Shown: positions 1 to 8,145, counted from the first letter of the stretch. The stretch: 64,000 bases of DNA from an uncultured Bacteroidales bacterium (GCA_934716995.1 CAKUYO010000005.1:1-64000); one strand, 5' to 3'. The notes: generated by a model from the sequence alone, not told the origin. Numbers and translations: made by a program.

Positions 1-77
1 AGTGTATCAATAGTCTTGCTGAACGAGTAAGTCCTCTCTCCGTAGGTAATGGTGTATGGTGCCTCCGACTGGCAGAT
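1..77. repeat. Exact 77-bp direct repeat, copy 1
   Basis: Bases 1-77 are identical to 541-617, and the first difference is at 78 versus 618. Both lie in the same frame of the surface-protein gene and encode the same segment around TICQSEAPYTITYGERTY. The left edge may extend beyond the window. Confidence 0.9.
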
Positions 78-3000
78 GGTGTCCGTTTTCTCGAAGCGGT
101 ACGACGGGTTGACCGTCAGCGTGAGTGTAACGACCGAGTCGCACCCGAGATGTGTCTGCAGGTGTACGGTGTCCCGGTAAACACCCGCCGTGAGGTCGGC
201 ATAGTGCTTTCCGTTGAAGTCGTAGGTCTCGTAGTCGCACATGGTATAATCCACGTGTGTGTGTTTGCGCGGATTGACCACCAGGTGCAGGTAGTAGATA
301 CTGTCGCAGCCCGCCTGTGTACTGTAAAAAGCAGTGTCGTTATACCCTGCAAACATCCTGTCTCCGAAGAAGTCCGCGCTCTCTGTGCGCTCCACGTCCT
401 GCCCTTTTCGCCATTTGCCCTGCCATTCGACGGAGTCTCCCTCGCAGATGGTGAGCGTGTCGCGGAAGTAGTAGGTGGGGTTCACCTGCAGCCGTAGCCT
501 CAACACACTGTCGCAATCGGTGCTGGAGGGCGTCAGCAGCAGTGTATCAATAGTCTTGCTGAACGAGTAAGTCCTCTCTCCGTAGGTAATGGTGTATGGT
601 GCCTCCGACTGGCAGATCGTGTCAATAGTATCTTTTAGGTAGGTGGGGTTTACTATTAGGTGCAAGTAAAAAATCGAATCGCACCCGTATATGCTTTGCA
701 GGTGGCAGACATCATCATACTTTCCGACGCTTTTCGTCCAATAAGGTTTTTCTCCGTTGTCAATGGCTTTGTCTCCCTGATACAATCGTCCTTGCCATCT
801 TATGGTATCATTATCGCAAAGGCGTATTGTGTCCCGTATGGCATATACCGGATGAATGGTCAGTGTCAGTTGGTATATTGAGTCGCGCTGTGGAAGCGTG
901 TTGGTTTTCAAACTGTCATACACTATACATTGTGGAGCGGCTGCAATTATATCGGGTGTAAATCCTGCCGCCGTATAGTCAAACAACTCGCTGGCAATCT
1001 TTTTCCCGCGCCATAATACGGAGTCTCCGTTACATATTTCCCGTGTTTCTGTGAATAGGTAGGTCTGCGCAATCTTCAGATCCAACCGGACAATGCTGTC
1101 ACATCCCCAAGAAGTTTGTGTGGCGTTTTCGTCGTAGAAATGCAGCAGGGTGTCGTTCTTATACTCTGTAAATGGACCATACGTCTTGCCGTGCCAAACA
1201 TACGTCTGATTATTTGGCATAGTATGCTCGTCTATTTGTAAAAATGGTTGATGTACAGAGAGTTCCAGATGATAAATGGAGTCGCAGCCGGATATCGTCT
1301 TGCACGAATCGTAATAGTCCCCGCTCTCAGTCAAACCGTTTCCTGCAGGATGGTTTGCCCACGTGTAAGTGTATTCTGCTATCTGTCTCAAGTCGTAATC
1401 GTAATGTCCGCTGCAGAAGTCCGCCGTTTCTTCAAAATAGTAGGAATCGGGTATCGTCAGGTGTAGCACGCGCACACTGTCGCACCCCGCACCACCTTGA
1501 CACTCATCACAGGTCTTGGTCTTTAGAGAATCGTAGAAATACCCTTCCCAACGGTCTCCCGCATACCGCATATCGGGGTCTTTGATGGTGATCGCTAATT
1601 GGTCTGCTCCCTCATGTATGTCCCATAGATAAGCCTTTGCCGAATCTCCGTCAATACACATAGTCGCCTCAATGGTATCTTGATAGGTTGGATGCACATA
1701 CAGGTGCAGTTCGTAGATACTGTCGCACCCCGTAAAATTCGGATATACAGGGTCTTCTTCGCAGGCGCACCATCGGGTTTTATAGTCTCTCTCAAAGACG
1801 GCATAGTCTTTTACTACATAATCACTTTTGCCGTTGTATTGTGGTCCTGCATACGTCTTACCCTGCCAGCGGATCTGCCGGTTATCGCAGATATGTATCG
1901 TATCGGTTATGTGGAATGTGTCGCATACGAACAGATCCAGGGTGGAGATTGAGTCGCACCCGTTGACGGTCTGATAGCGGCGTGTAAATACATTCTTGCC
2001 GGGACGCGCTTTCCATTCGAAAGGCGTTGCCGAATCGCCCTCTGTCTTGTCCCCTACAAAAGTGGTTTCCTCTGTGCGGTTGGATTGGTGCTCCAAATCC
2101 CCTTGATTGTCTGACGTATCGTAGAAAAACGGCAATGTCTCCCCCATACAGATCACCTGGTGTACCGTGTCATCATACATTCGGTTTACCCTGACCACCA
2201 TCTGCAGAGTGTCTATATCGTCTTCCAATTGGGTGCATATAGTATGCCCTTTGTGCAACAATGCATCCATACGGTATAAACGGAAAGGCTCGCGCTCGTC
2301 AGGTGCAAGGTTCTTCTCTTCCGGCAATACGAATCGGTATTGCCGGTTGTGCAGCAGCGTGGTGGCGGGGGCATTGTCGGTATAGCGGTCAATCAGCGTT
2401 TCCTGCTTGCTGTCGGTGATGTCGTACAACTGCCATTCTACCGGACTGGTGTTTCCTTGTACATAGGTCTGTACTTGCCATTCCAGCGTGGTGTTGTCGC
2501 ATATTACCGCCGTGTCCAAACGCTCTTCGTCGGCGGGAAAATCCTTGTCCTGCCGCTGATACCAACCTTGCGGCAGGCGGGGCAGATCGTAGGAATGTTT
2601 CGACATCACATTCTCGGTGTTCGTAACGAATAGTGAGTCGGCATAGGGCAGGTAATGGAATCCTAATGTATAGAAATTGGCTTGTGCCGCCGCCATATCA
2701 TATACCATCCCTACAAAACCCTCTCCCGTAGTCTCCAAACGGTGCCCGTGCCCGTTGCTTACATCCGCTTGCAGCGAGGCAAACGACATCGCAGGGTCGG
2801 CGGTGAATGGGGTGAACAATGCGGGCGAGACCGCCTGCCCGTCCATAGTCAGTTTGTCCGTATCGGCGGTAGGCGCAACCACATACACAAAATGCCGCTT
2901 CGCATTGATGTTCATATTCGGATCCAACTCCTTGGTTACAAACGGCATCGATTGGACACGGTGCTCCCATGCGGGCAGCATCGCATTGCATGAGTTGCCC

Positions 3001-4067
3001 CAGTTGATACGCTGGCTGTTGTTGTTCGCCGCTGCGGTGGTATAGACGTAGCAGAGTGCGGGCTTGGAGGTAATCACCACATCCTGCATCACACCGTAGT
3101 CGTCCTCCAGCAGATTCGGTTCTATCGACTCGCCCCTGTTCAGTACCACCGTGCGGGTAACAATCCGATCCGCCGCTGCATCATATTCCTTTATCTGAAA
3201 TTCCGTGTTGTCGTAAGCCGCTGTTATGATGTAGGCGTTGCTCTTGGTGTTTTTCAGCAGCCCCAGATAGAATTGTGTACCCCATTGTACAATCGGCAGC
3301 GTCTGTTCCACCATATATCCTGAGGAATATGCGCCGTCATAAGGTATCTTCGTGGCCTGGTTTCCGTTGAATACGGCTATCGGTTTTGTCGCACAGATCT
3401 GTGTACCCGATAGCCCGACCTTCGAGTTCAGTTCCGTGTGCGGAGCCGATGCCACCAATACCGCCGTACCTTTCTTCAGGTTGCTCCATTGCAGCGGAGC
3501 GGCTTGCATGGTCTGATAGGAGGGGAATACCTGCACATTCGTGCCGTCTTCGGTTACTACAAATGCCAACTCTGTCGAATAGTCGTCCTCCGGATAAGTC
3601 TGTACAAAGTATTCTTTGTCCAATATATCCGACGGATACACCATCGCCATATCGCGCATAGAGGCTCCCGAGTCGCCTGCACGGCAATAGGTGTAGCAGG
3701 TAAAAGGCGTATTCTTGTCATCCGTATAGACACGCAGACCCTCATAGAGATTGCTGTTCTGGCTTTCCAGCAGGTAAATATCCCGCTGCCAATTGGCAAC
3801 ATCGTATTCTGCGGATTGTCCCGCTTGTACGTTCAGTGTACCGATTACCCTTCCCCGCAATTCAATCTTTACCTGCGTGGCTTGCCGTGCGGTTACCACC
3901 ACTTGCAGTTCGAACATCTTGCCTTTGTTCTGCTCGTCCGCCGGATCCCATTTGGCATTGTTCAGAAAAGTAAGCCAAAATTCTGTCCCTTCCGTCGTCG
4001 AAACAGATTGCGCAAAAACAAGCACCCCTGTCAGCAGGGCGCATATAATAGAGAATAGTCTTTTCAT
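1..4067 (-). CDS. Giant secreted repeat surface protein (C-terminus outside window)
   Basis: An open frame of 1,355 codons runs from ATG 4067 to the window edge. It begins with a signal peptide ending in VFAQ. Residues about 25-600 start EFWLTFLNNAKW and resemble the IgGFc-binding-type domain of Bacteroidota surface proteins; this assignment is tentative. From about residue 690 onward there are about ten repeats of 40-75 residues, each with a (G)CDSxxxLxLxV core and usually an ICDxxxIxWxGKxY segment, a layout seen in T9SS cargo. The expected T9SS tail would lie beyond the window. A 77-bp stretch is duplicated exactly inside the gene (1-77 and 541-617). A Bacteroidota promoter lies just upstream (4085-4116). 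The exact function is unknown; adhesion or surface display is inference. Confidence 0.8.
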   Translation of the reverse strand, partial: MKRLFSIICALLTGVLVFAQSVSTTEGTEFWLTFLNNAKWDPADEQNKGKMFELQVVVTARQATQVKIELRGRVIGTLNVQAGQSAEYDVANWQRDIYLLESQNSNLYEGLRVYTDDKNTPFTCYTYCRAGDSGASMRDMAMVYPSDILDKEYFVQTYPEDDYSTELAFVVTEDGTNVQVFPSYQTMQAAPLQWSNLKKGTAVLVASAPHTELNSKVGLSGTQICATKPIAVFNGNQATKIPYDGAYSSGYMVEQTLPIVQWGTQFYLGLLKNTKSNAYIITAAYDNTEFQIKEYDAAADRIVTRTVVLNRGESIEPNLLEDDYGVMQDVVITSKPALCYVYTTAAANNNSQRINWGNSCNAMLPAWEHRVQSMPFVTKELDPNMNINAKRHFVYVVAPTADTDKLTMDGQAVSPALFTPFTADPAMSFASLQADVSNGHGHRLETTGEGFVGMVYDMAAAQANFYTLGFHYLPYADSLFVTNTENVMSKHSYDLPRLPQGWYQRQDKDFPADEERLDTAVICDNTTLEWQVQTYVQGNTSPVEWQLYDITDSKQETLIDRYTDNAPATTLLHNRQYRFVLPEEKNLAPDEREPFRLYRMDALLHKGHTICTQLEDDIDTLQMVVRVNRMYDDTVHQVICMGETLPFFYDTSDNQGDLEHQSNRTEETTFVGDKTEGDSATPFEWKARPGKNVFTRRYQTVNGCDSISTLDLFVCDTFHITDTIHICDNRQIRWQGKTYAGPQYNGKSDYVVKDYAVFERDYKTRWCACEEDPVYPNFTGCDSIYELHLYVHPTYQDTIEATMCIDGDSAKAYLWDIHEGADQLAITIKDPDMRYAGDRWEGYFYDSLKTKTCDECQGGAGCDSVRVLHLTIPDSYYFEETADFCSGHYDYDLRQIAEYTYTWANHPAGNGLTESGDYYDSCKTISGCDSIYHLELSVHQPFLQIDEHTMPNNQTYVWHGKTYGPFTEYKNDTLLHFYDENATQTSWGCDSIVRLDLKIAQTYLFTETREICNGDSVLWRGKKIASELFDYTAAGFTPDIIAAAPQCIVYDSLKTNTLPQRDSIYQLTLTIHPVYAIRDTIRLCDNDTIRWQGRLYQGDKAIDNGEKPYWTKSVGKYDDVCHLQSIYGCDSIFYLHLIVNPTYLKDTIDTICQSEAPYTITYGERTYSFSKTIDTLLLTPSSTDCDSVLRLRLQVNPTYYFRDTLTICEGDSVEWQGKWRKGQDVERTESADFFGDRMFAGYNDTAFYSTQAGCDSIYYLHLVVNPRKHTHVDYTMCDYETYDFNGKHYADLTAGVYRDTVHLQTHLGCDSVVTLTLTVNPSYRFEKTDTICQSEAPYTITYGERTYSFSKTIDT
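541..617. repeat. Exact 77-bp direct repeat, copy 2
   Basis: Identical to 1-77 with a 540-bp offset, which is 180 codons, so recombination between the copies would delete or add repeats in frame. Confidence 0.9.
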
Positions 4068-4084
4068 CACATACAAAAATCGCA

Positions 4085-4116
4085 CAAAATTACAAAAAAT
4101 GTTGTAAAAATGCAAA
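4085..4116 (-). promoter_or_regulatory. Bacteroidota promoter for the surface protein gene
   Basis: On the minus strand this reads TTTG (4113-4116), 20 bases, then TAATTTTG (4085-4092). The implied transcription start is about 10 bases upstream of the ATG at 4067. Confidence 0.7.
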
Positions 4117-4328
4117 TCAATCGCTCAACGTCCGGGCAACCGCACCAAATAATAGCATTTTTTGTGTAATATGTAATATATTATTGTATTTTGTATTGTC
4201 GATGGCATCACCGGGAACGCGGACGCTACGGGTTCCCTGCAAGCCGTAGGCGAAGTAGGGTGTCACGCCCTCGTCCGCGGGCGGTTTGGTACAAACCGTA
4301 TGACTATGCTACGCATTTGTGGAGACGT

Positions 4329-4371
4329 GCAGCGTAAGGCGGGTGTGCGCAGCACACCCGCCTTACGCTGC
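4329..4371. repeat. Perfect 20-bp inverted repeat with 3-base loop
   Basis: The arms 4329-4348 and 4352-4371 are exact reverse complements. There is no T-run on either side, so it does not look like an ordinary terminator. Confidence 0.9.
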
Positions 4372-4428
4372 ATATTCCATTTTTTTTCTCGCCGCTTGCG
4401 GCATAGGAGACATTGCAATATCTTTTTT

Positions 4429-4484
4429 CGGCTGCTAATGGCGCACAATATCATTGTGTGCGCAGCACGCGCCATTAGTAGCCG
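4429..4484. repeat. 56-bp interspersed palindrome, copy A
   Basis: Runs from CGGC to GCCG, with the inner core GGCGCACAATATCATTGTG followed by GCGCAGCACGCGCC. It matches 7991-8046 and 32404-32459 at exactly the same length. The outer arms (GGCTGCTAATGGCGC and GCGCCATTAGTAGCC) are nearly complementary. Confidence 0.85.
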
Positions 4485-4532
4485 CTTATGATCCTGCGCC
4501 AATTATCCCCCCCCCCGTATAGTCCCGCAACA

Positions 4533-4563
4533 AAAAAGCGCACTCGTTTCCGAGTACGCTTTT
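4533..4563 (-). terminator. Rho-independent terminator of infC-rpmI-rplT
   Basis: Arms AAAAGCGCACTCG and CGAGTACGCTTTT (one mismatch) close a TTTC loop. On the minus strand the stem is followed by a run of T, 40 bases past the rplT stop. Confidence 0.85.
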
Positions 4564-4600
4564 CTTATCAACATTCGGCATAAAGCCGCGTATGGTATGC

Positions 4601-4951
4601 TTAGTTGTTCTTGGCTTTCTCTACGATAGCCTTGAATGCAACCGGCTGGTTCATCGCGAGGTCAGCCAACACCTTGCGGTTGATAACCACACCCGATTTC
4701 TTGAGTGCGCCCATCAATTGGCTGTAACTCATACCTTCGAGACGGGCAGCGGCATTGATACGCTGAATCCACAGAGCGCGGAAGTTGCGTTTCTTTGTCT
4801 TGCGGTCGCGGTAAGCATACTGGAGACCTTTCTCCCAAGTGTTCTTGGCAACTGTCCATACGTTGGCACGGCCACCAAAATTGCCTCGTGTGAGGCTCAT
4901 GATCTTCTTGCGACGGTTGCGCGAAGCAACGTGATTTACTGATCTTGGCAT
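4601..4951 (-). CDS. rplT: Ribosomal protein bL20
   Basis: 116 residues, full length for bL20. The N-terminus [18 protein letters not shown] and the segment around [16 protein letters not shown] are characteristic. It binds 23S rRNA early in large-subunit assembly. It is the last gene of infC-rpmI-rplT, 32 bases after rpmI, and is followed by an intrinsic terminator. In several bacteria bL20 represses its own operon; no operator could be recognised here. Confidence 0.98.
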   Translation of the reverse strand: MPRSVNHVASRNRRKKIMSLTRGNFGGRANVWTVAKNTWEKGLQYAYRDRKTKKRNFRALWIQRINAAARLEGMSYSQLMGALKKSGVVINRKVLADLAMNQPVAFKAIVEKAKNN

Positions 4952-4983
4952 AGTTCTTTACTACAATTTTTGGTGGTTAATAC

Positions 4984-5181
4984 TTAGCGGAGCAGCAACA
5001 TTTCGCGTACGGAACGCATGTTGGTCTGATCTACCATTGCAACGTGAGTCAGGTTGCGTTTCTGTTTCTTGGTCTTCTTGGTCAGAATGTGACTCTTGTA
5101 AGCGTGTTTACGCTTGATTTTACCGGTTCCGGTAAGAGTAAATCTCTTTTTTGCACCGGAATTAGTCTTTACCTTTGGCAT
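4984..5181 (-). CDS. rpmI: Ribosomal protein bL35
   Basis: 65 residues beginning [14 protein letters not shown], the usual bL35 start, with the basic KKTKKQKR segment in the middle. Large-subunit protein and middle gene of infC-rpmI-rplT. The gap to infC is unusually long (about 337 bp) and contains a dispersed 120-bp element. Confidence 0.98.
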   Translation of the reverse strand: MPKVKTNSGAKKRFTLTGTGKIKRKHAYKSHILTKKTKKQKRNLTHVAMVDQTNMRSVREMLLLR

Positions 5182-5518
5182 TTTGTTGTTGTTTTTAATG
5201 AGTTATTTAATCCGGTCGCAGGCAGCCTAAGGGGAAGCCTTTTGATCCGTTTTATTCAATTTGTAAATTTGTAAATTGGGAAATTTGTAAATTTATCACC
5301 GATTCGATATAAGCAAATTGCCTTACATCTGCCGCCGTAGGCGAATAAGATTTATGGCAATTTATGGATGTAAATACTAAGGATTTACTTAGATTTCTTG
5401 CCGCTTTGCGGCAAAGGAATTTTATCTCGAATTTGCGCTAAATTAGGAAACTTGTAAAGGTAGCAATGTGCAACCCATTTACAAATTTACAAACTTACAA
5501 ATTTCCACATTCCCAAAA
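5182..5518. other. Interrupted spacer between infC and rpmI
   Basis: Contains no gene. It holds an array of period 8 built on AATTTGTA (about 5243-5295), a dispersed 120-bp element (5303-5423) and a second period-8 array built on ATTTACAA (about 5472-5505) touching the infC stop. Confidence 0.7.
5303..5423. repeat. 120-bp dispersed element, copy 1
   Basis: Closely matches 44807-44925. Shared blocks include TTCGATATAAGCA, AGATTTATGGCAATTTATGG and GATTTACTTAGATTTCTTG, ending in a GCCGC(T)TTGCGGC hairpin. The internal arms ATTGCC and GGCAAT can pair. Confidence 0.85.
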
Positions 5519-6073
5519 TCACTGCTTCTTCGGCGACAGGTTCAGTATCATACGCTTGCCCTCAAGATTAGGCATCGCATCGGGCTTGCCGTACTCCGCC
5601 AGGTCATTGGCAAAACGTGCCAGCAACAGTTCTCCCTGCTCCTTGAATACGATACTGCGCCCGCGGAAGAATACATACGCTTTTACCTTGTTGCCCTCTT
5701 TCAGGAACTCCTGCGCATGCTTCAACTTGAAATTGTAGTCGTGGTCGTCGGTCTGCGGTCCGAAACGTATCTCTTTCACCTCCATCTTCTTGGAGTTTGC
5801 TTTCATCTCTTTCTCTTTGCGTTTCTTTTGGTAAAGGAACTTCTGATAATCGAGTATCCGGCAAACAGGAGGTGCGGCATTCGGCGAAATCTCTACCAGG
5901 TCGAGGTTCTGCTCGTCCGCCATACGCATAGCGGCTTGGTAGGAATAGATTCCTTGCTCTACATTGTCGCCCACAAGGCGAACTTCACTGACGCCGCGAA
6001 TCTTGTCGTTGATACGATTGGGCATCTCTTTTTCTACTCGGCCACGTTGTGACCTGTTGGGTGTTGTTGCTAT
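5519..6073 (-). CDS. infC: Translation initiation factor IF-3, probable AUA start
   Basis: IF-3 binds the 30S subunit and checks start-codon pairing. The core [20 protein letters not shown] and the C-terminal domain match the family. Starting at ATG 6025 would leave only one residue before PNRIN, whereas E. coli IF-3 has about a dozen. Sixteen codons upstream, in frame, ATA at 6071-6073 is preceded by a perfect AGGAGG with 7-base spacing, giving 184 residues. IF-3 genes are known to use rare start codons (AUU in E. coli) for autoregulation. I therefore favour ATA; 6025 is the conservative alternative. First gene of infC-rpmI-rplT. Confidence 0.92.
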   Translation of the reverse strand: MATTPNRSQRGRVEKEMPNRINDKIRGVSEVRLVGDNVEQGIYSYQAAMRMADEQNLDLVEISPNAAPPVCRILDYQKFLYQKKRKEKEMKANSKKMEVKEIRFGPQTDDHDYNFKLKHAQEFLKEGNKVKAYVFFRGRSIVFKEQGELLLARFANDLAEYGKPDAMPNLEGKRMILNLSPKKQ

Positions 6074-6086
6074 AGTTTTTTCCTCC
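6071..6086 (-). promoter_or_regulatory. infC: Shine-Dalgarno plus AUA start of infC
   Basis: AGGAGG (complement of 6081-6086) lies 7 bases before ATA. Such a sequence is exceptional in this phylum, where the anti-Shine-Dalgarno is largely unused, so it decides the start and suggests special control. Confidence 0.65.
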
Positions 6087-6176
6087 TGTTAGTTGTGAGG
6101 GAATTTATCGAAGTACCCTCATCCTTCCGCTTTCCCGCAAAGCGCTGTCGCAAAGCCTTTTCCACGAAAAAGCGCG

Positions 6177-6208
6177 CAAAATTACAACTTTTTCTCGAAA
6201 CTGACAAA
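6177..6208 (-). promoter_or_regulatory. Promoter of infC-rpmI-rplT
   Basis: Minus strand TTTG (6205-6208), 20 bases, TAATTTTG (6177-6184). Confidence 0.75.
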
Positions 6209-6243
6209 CTTTTTAGTAAAAATATATCTTTTTGCACAATATA

Positions 6244-6275
6244 TTTGCCCACCCGAAAGAATTTGTTTATCTTTG
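6244..6275 (+). promoter_or_regulatory. Promoter of the OB-fold lipoprotein gene
   Basis: TTTG (6244-6247), 20 bases, TATCTTTG (6268-6275), giving a 5' leader of roughly 65-70 bases. It diverges from the infC promoter. Confidence 0.75.
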
Positions 6276-6350
6276 CACGTCTAATCGGCATTATGTTGTG
6301 TGTCCGATAGGCTGCTCAACTAACTAATACGCACAAAACGTACATTTTTG

Positions 6351-7289
6351 ATGAAATCATTCCGTTCTCTGTTTCTTGCTCTGTCGGCAGTAGCCCTTTG
6401 CGCTACGGGTTGTCAGGAGTCTCCGTATATCAACGGTCCGGGCAACAATGACAATAATCCCGATGCTATCCCTACCGCTCCCGTTCCCGATAACATAGAT
6501 ATTCCTGAGGGGGCAATTACGGTAGCGGAAGCACGTGCAAAGGCTGCTGCAGCCGGTGTGGGTGGTACTACTTCTGAAAGGTATTATATCAAAGGTTGGT
6601 TGCAGAATTTTGATGAAAAGCGTCACAAGTCCGGTATGTTTGAGTACGGAAACGCTACTTTTTATATGTCGGATGTTAGTACGGGGCAATCTACCCGCAC
6701 ATTCATTGCTTTTCAGGTTTATGGAAAAGATAGTCTGCCTGCTAATAATATTGCTTCTGTCCAAGTCGGCGACTATGTAGTGGTCTATGGTGCGATTACA
6801 AATTACAATGGGACGGCGGAAACTCCAGCGAGTGGTGTTGCGTATATCTATTCTAGTTCCAACGAACAGTTCAACTCTGAATTGGATACCACCTATGTGG
6901 ATGCTGATGTGGAAGGTGTGGAAGTTCCAGAGAATACCTTGACGGTATATCAGGCAGCCCGCAAATGCAGAGAATTGAATGGGGCGACAGGTTCAGAGAA
7001 AGTGTATGTTAAGGGCTTTATTCGTCATATCAATTCCAAAAGCACGGATACGGAGGTCTCTAAATATGGTAACGCAACATTCTATATTGCGCCTACCAAT
7101 GACGAAATGCCGACGGCATCATTTTGTGCATACCGCGCAAAAGGACTGAATGGAGGAAAATTAACAGGATTGGATCAAGTTTCCGTGGGAGACTTTGTCG
7201 TGCTGACGGGTAATTTGACCTCTTACAAAGGCAATCCACAAATGACAAATTGTAGTATTGTGTCTTCGAGCAATCCTAACTTGAAATAA
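6351..7289 (+). CDS. Lipoprotein with two OB-fold-like repeats
   Basis: 312 residues. A lipoprotein signal peptide ends in ATG-C, with the lipidated Cys at residue 21. A Pro/Asn-rich linker follows, then two homologous halves (about 50-165 and 185-305). Each starts with a TVxxARxK helix followed by YYIKGWL or VYVKGFI, a YGNATFY strand and VGDYVVVYG or VGDFVVLTG. This is the pattern of the OB-fold-like domain common in Bacteroidales lipoproteins; its ligand is unknown. The start at ATG 6351 is preferred over TTG 6348. The next gene follows after 46 bases and is probably cotranscribed. Confidence 0.8.
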   Translation: MKSFRSLFLALSAVALCATGCQESPYINGPGNNDNNPDAIPTAPVPDNIDIPEGAITVAEARAKAAAAGVGGTTSERYYIKGWLQNFDEKRHKSGMFEYGNATFYMSDVSTGQSTRTFIAFQVYGKDSLPANNIASVQVGDYVVVYGAITNYNGTAETPASGVAYIYSSSNEQFNSELDTTYVDADVEGVEVPENTLTVYQAARKCRELNGATGSEKVYVKGFIRHINSKSTDTEVSKYGNATFYIAPTNDEMPTASFCAYRAKGLNGGKLTGLDQVSVGDFVVLTGNLTSYKGNPQMTNCSIVSSSNPNLK

Positions 7290-7335
7290 GCAGATTTGGT
7301 AAATAAACATTAATAATTTCATTACATTCAATTTT

Positions 7336-7809
7336 ATGAAAAAGTACTTACTTGTTGCCGTTATGGCAATTGTGAGCGTTGCGTATGTCAACGCACAGCC
7401 TCGTGCTATTGGTGCTAACATCGGTTATGGTCTTTCCTTCTCGTATCAGCACAACCTTGGTTCTGCTAATATGATTGACTTGGCGGTTGAGGTTCCTGCT
7501 TTCGCTGGTATCGGTGCTACCTGTACCTACGATTGGATCGACCCGTTCAATACCTCCATTCCTTGGAATAACAAGGGTGAGTGGCACTGGGCTATGGGTG
7601 TCGGTGGCGGCGCAGGTTACTACTGGCCTCGTGCAGGTTATGCAGGTGTTGTAGGGCACATCGGTGTAGGTTACGACTTCTGGTTCCCGTTGGAACTCTC
7701 TTTCGACTGGCGTCCTAATATCGGTGCATATTTCTGGGATGGCGGCGCAGGTTTCTATGGCGCAGGTCTCTACTCGGGTATCACCCTCGGCGTACGCTAC
7801 AAATTCTAA
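7336..7809 (+). CDS. Small outer-membrane beta-barrel protein
   Basis: 157 residues with a signal peptide cleaved after VNAQ, alternating hydrophobic/aromatic strands and Gly-rich turns, and the terminal aromatic (RYKF) typical of barrels inserted by the BAM machinery. The small size suggests an eight-strand barrel. The function is not recognisable. It follows the OB-fold lipoprotein and ends at a strong terminator. Confidence 0.75.
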   Translation: MKKYLLVAVMAIVSVAYVNAQPRAIGANIGYGLSFSYQHNLGSANMIDLAVEVPAFAGIGATCTYDWIDPFNTSIPWNNKGEWHWAMGVGGGAGYYWPRAGYAGVVGHIGVGYDFWFPLELSFDWRPNIGAYFWDGGAGFYGAGLYSGITLGVRYKF

Positions 7810-7834
7810 TAGAGAAACAAATATCTTAAAAAAT

Positions 7835-7863
7835 AGGCTGCCCGCTCGGCAGCCTCTTTTTTT
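7835..7863 (+). terminator. Rho-independent terminator
   Basis: AGGCTGCC and GGCAGCCT close a short loop and are followed by eight T. Confidence 0.9.
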
Positions 7864-7916
7864 GTTGCGGGCTTGCTAAGCCCTGTTGTAGTGTTCGTAG
7901 CGTCGTGCTGTCAGGT

Positions 7917-7949
7917 GTATGTGATTCGTATGTGATTCGTATGTGATTC
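7917..7949. repeat. 11-bp direct repeat array, 3 units
   Basis: GTATGTGATTC occurs three times with no spacer. The inverted equivalent lies at 59324-59356, and the bases on both sides are also shared (GCTGTTTTTGCTT and CTGTCAG on the strand shown). Confidence 0.9.
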
Positions 7950-7990
7950 GGCTGTTTTTGCTTGTATTATAGCGAGTTGCTGTGCCGCTT

Positions 7991-8046
7991 CGGCAGATAG
8001 TGGTGCACAATACCATTGTGTGCGCCGCACGCGCCGCTATCCGCCG
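7991..8046. repeat. 56-bp interspersed palindrome, copy B
   Basis: Same 56-bp length and core (GCACAATACCATTGTGTGCG) as 4429-4484 and 32404-32459. As at copy A, a poly-C run follows shortly after. Confidence 0.85.
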
Positions 8047-8113
8047 ACAAATGCCCCCCCCTACACACTAAAAACTATTTGCATAACATTATTTTTTTAT
8101 AATTCGCTCATTA

Positions 8114-8145
8114 TTTGTGTATTTCAAAAAAAAGTTGTATCTTTG
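8114..8145 (+). promoter_or_regulatory. Promoter of rpsF-rpsR-rplI
   Basis: TTTG (8114-8117), 20 bases, TATCTTTG (8138-8145). Confidence 0.8.

Larger units (their letters stand above)
4068..4600. other. Repeat-rich intergenic region
   Basis: This 533-bp gap holds no convincing gene. In order it contains the surface-protein promoter, an AT-rich stretch, a perfect 20-bp inverted repeat (4329-4371), a small GCCGC/GCGGC hairpin (4391-4402), the first copy of the 56-bp palindrome (4429-4484), a run of ten C (4507-4516) and the rplT terminator. Confidence 0.75.

Noticed and set aside
4490..4600. Bacteroidales-1 RNA downstream of rplT
   Set aside because: That RNA is often found after rplT, but here the gap contains only a terminator, poly-C and repeat elements and no promoter-like box in the right place.
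7917..7949. CRISPR array at this or the other 11-bp repeats
   Set aside because: Repeats are contiguous, too short and have no spacers; no cas genes in the window.
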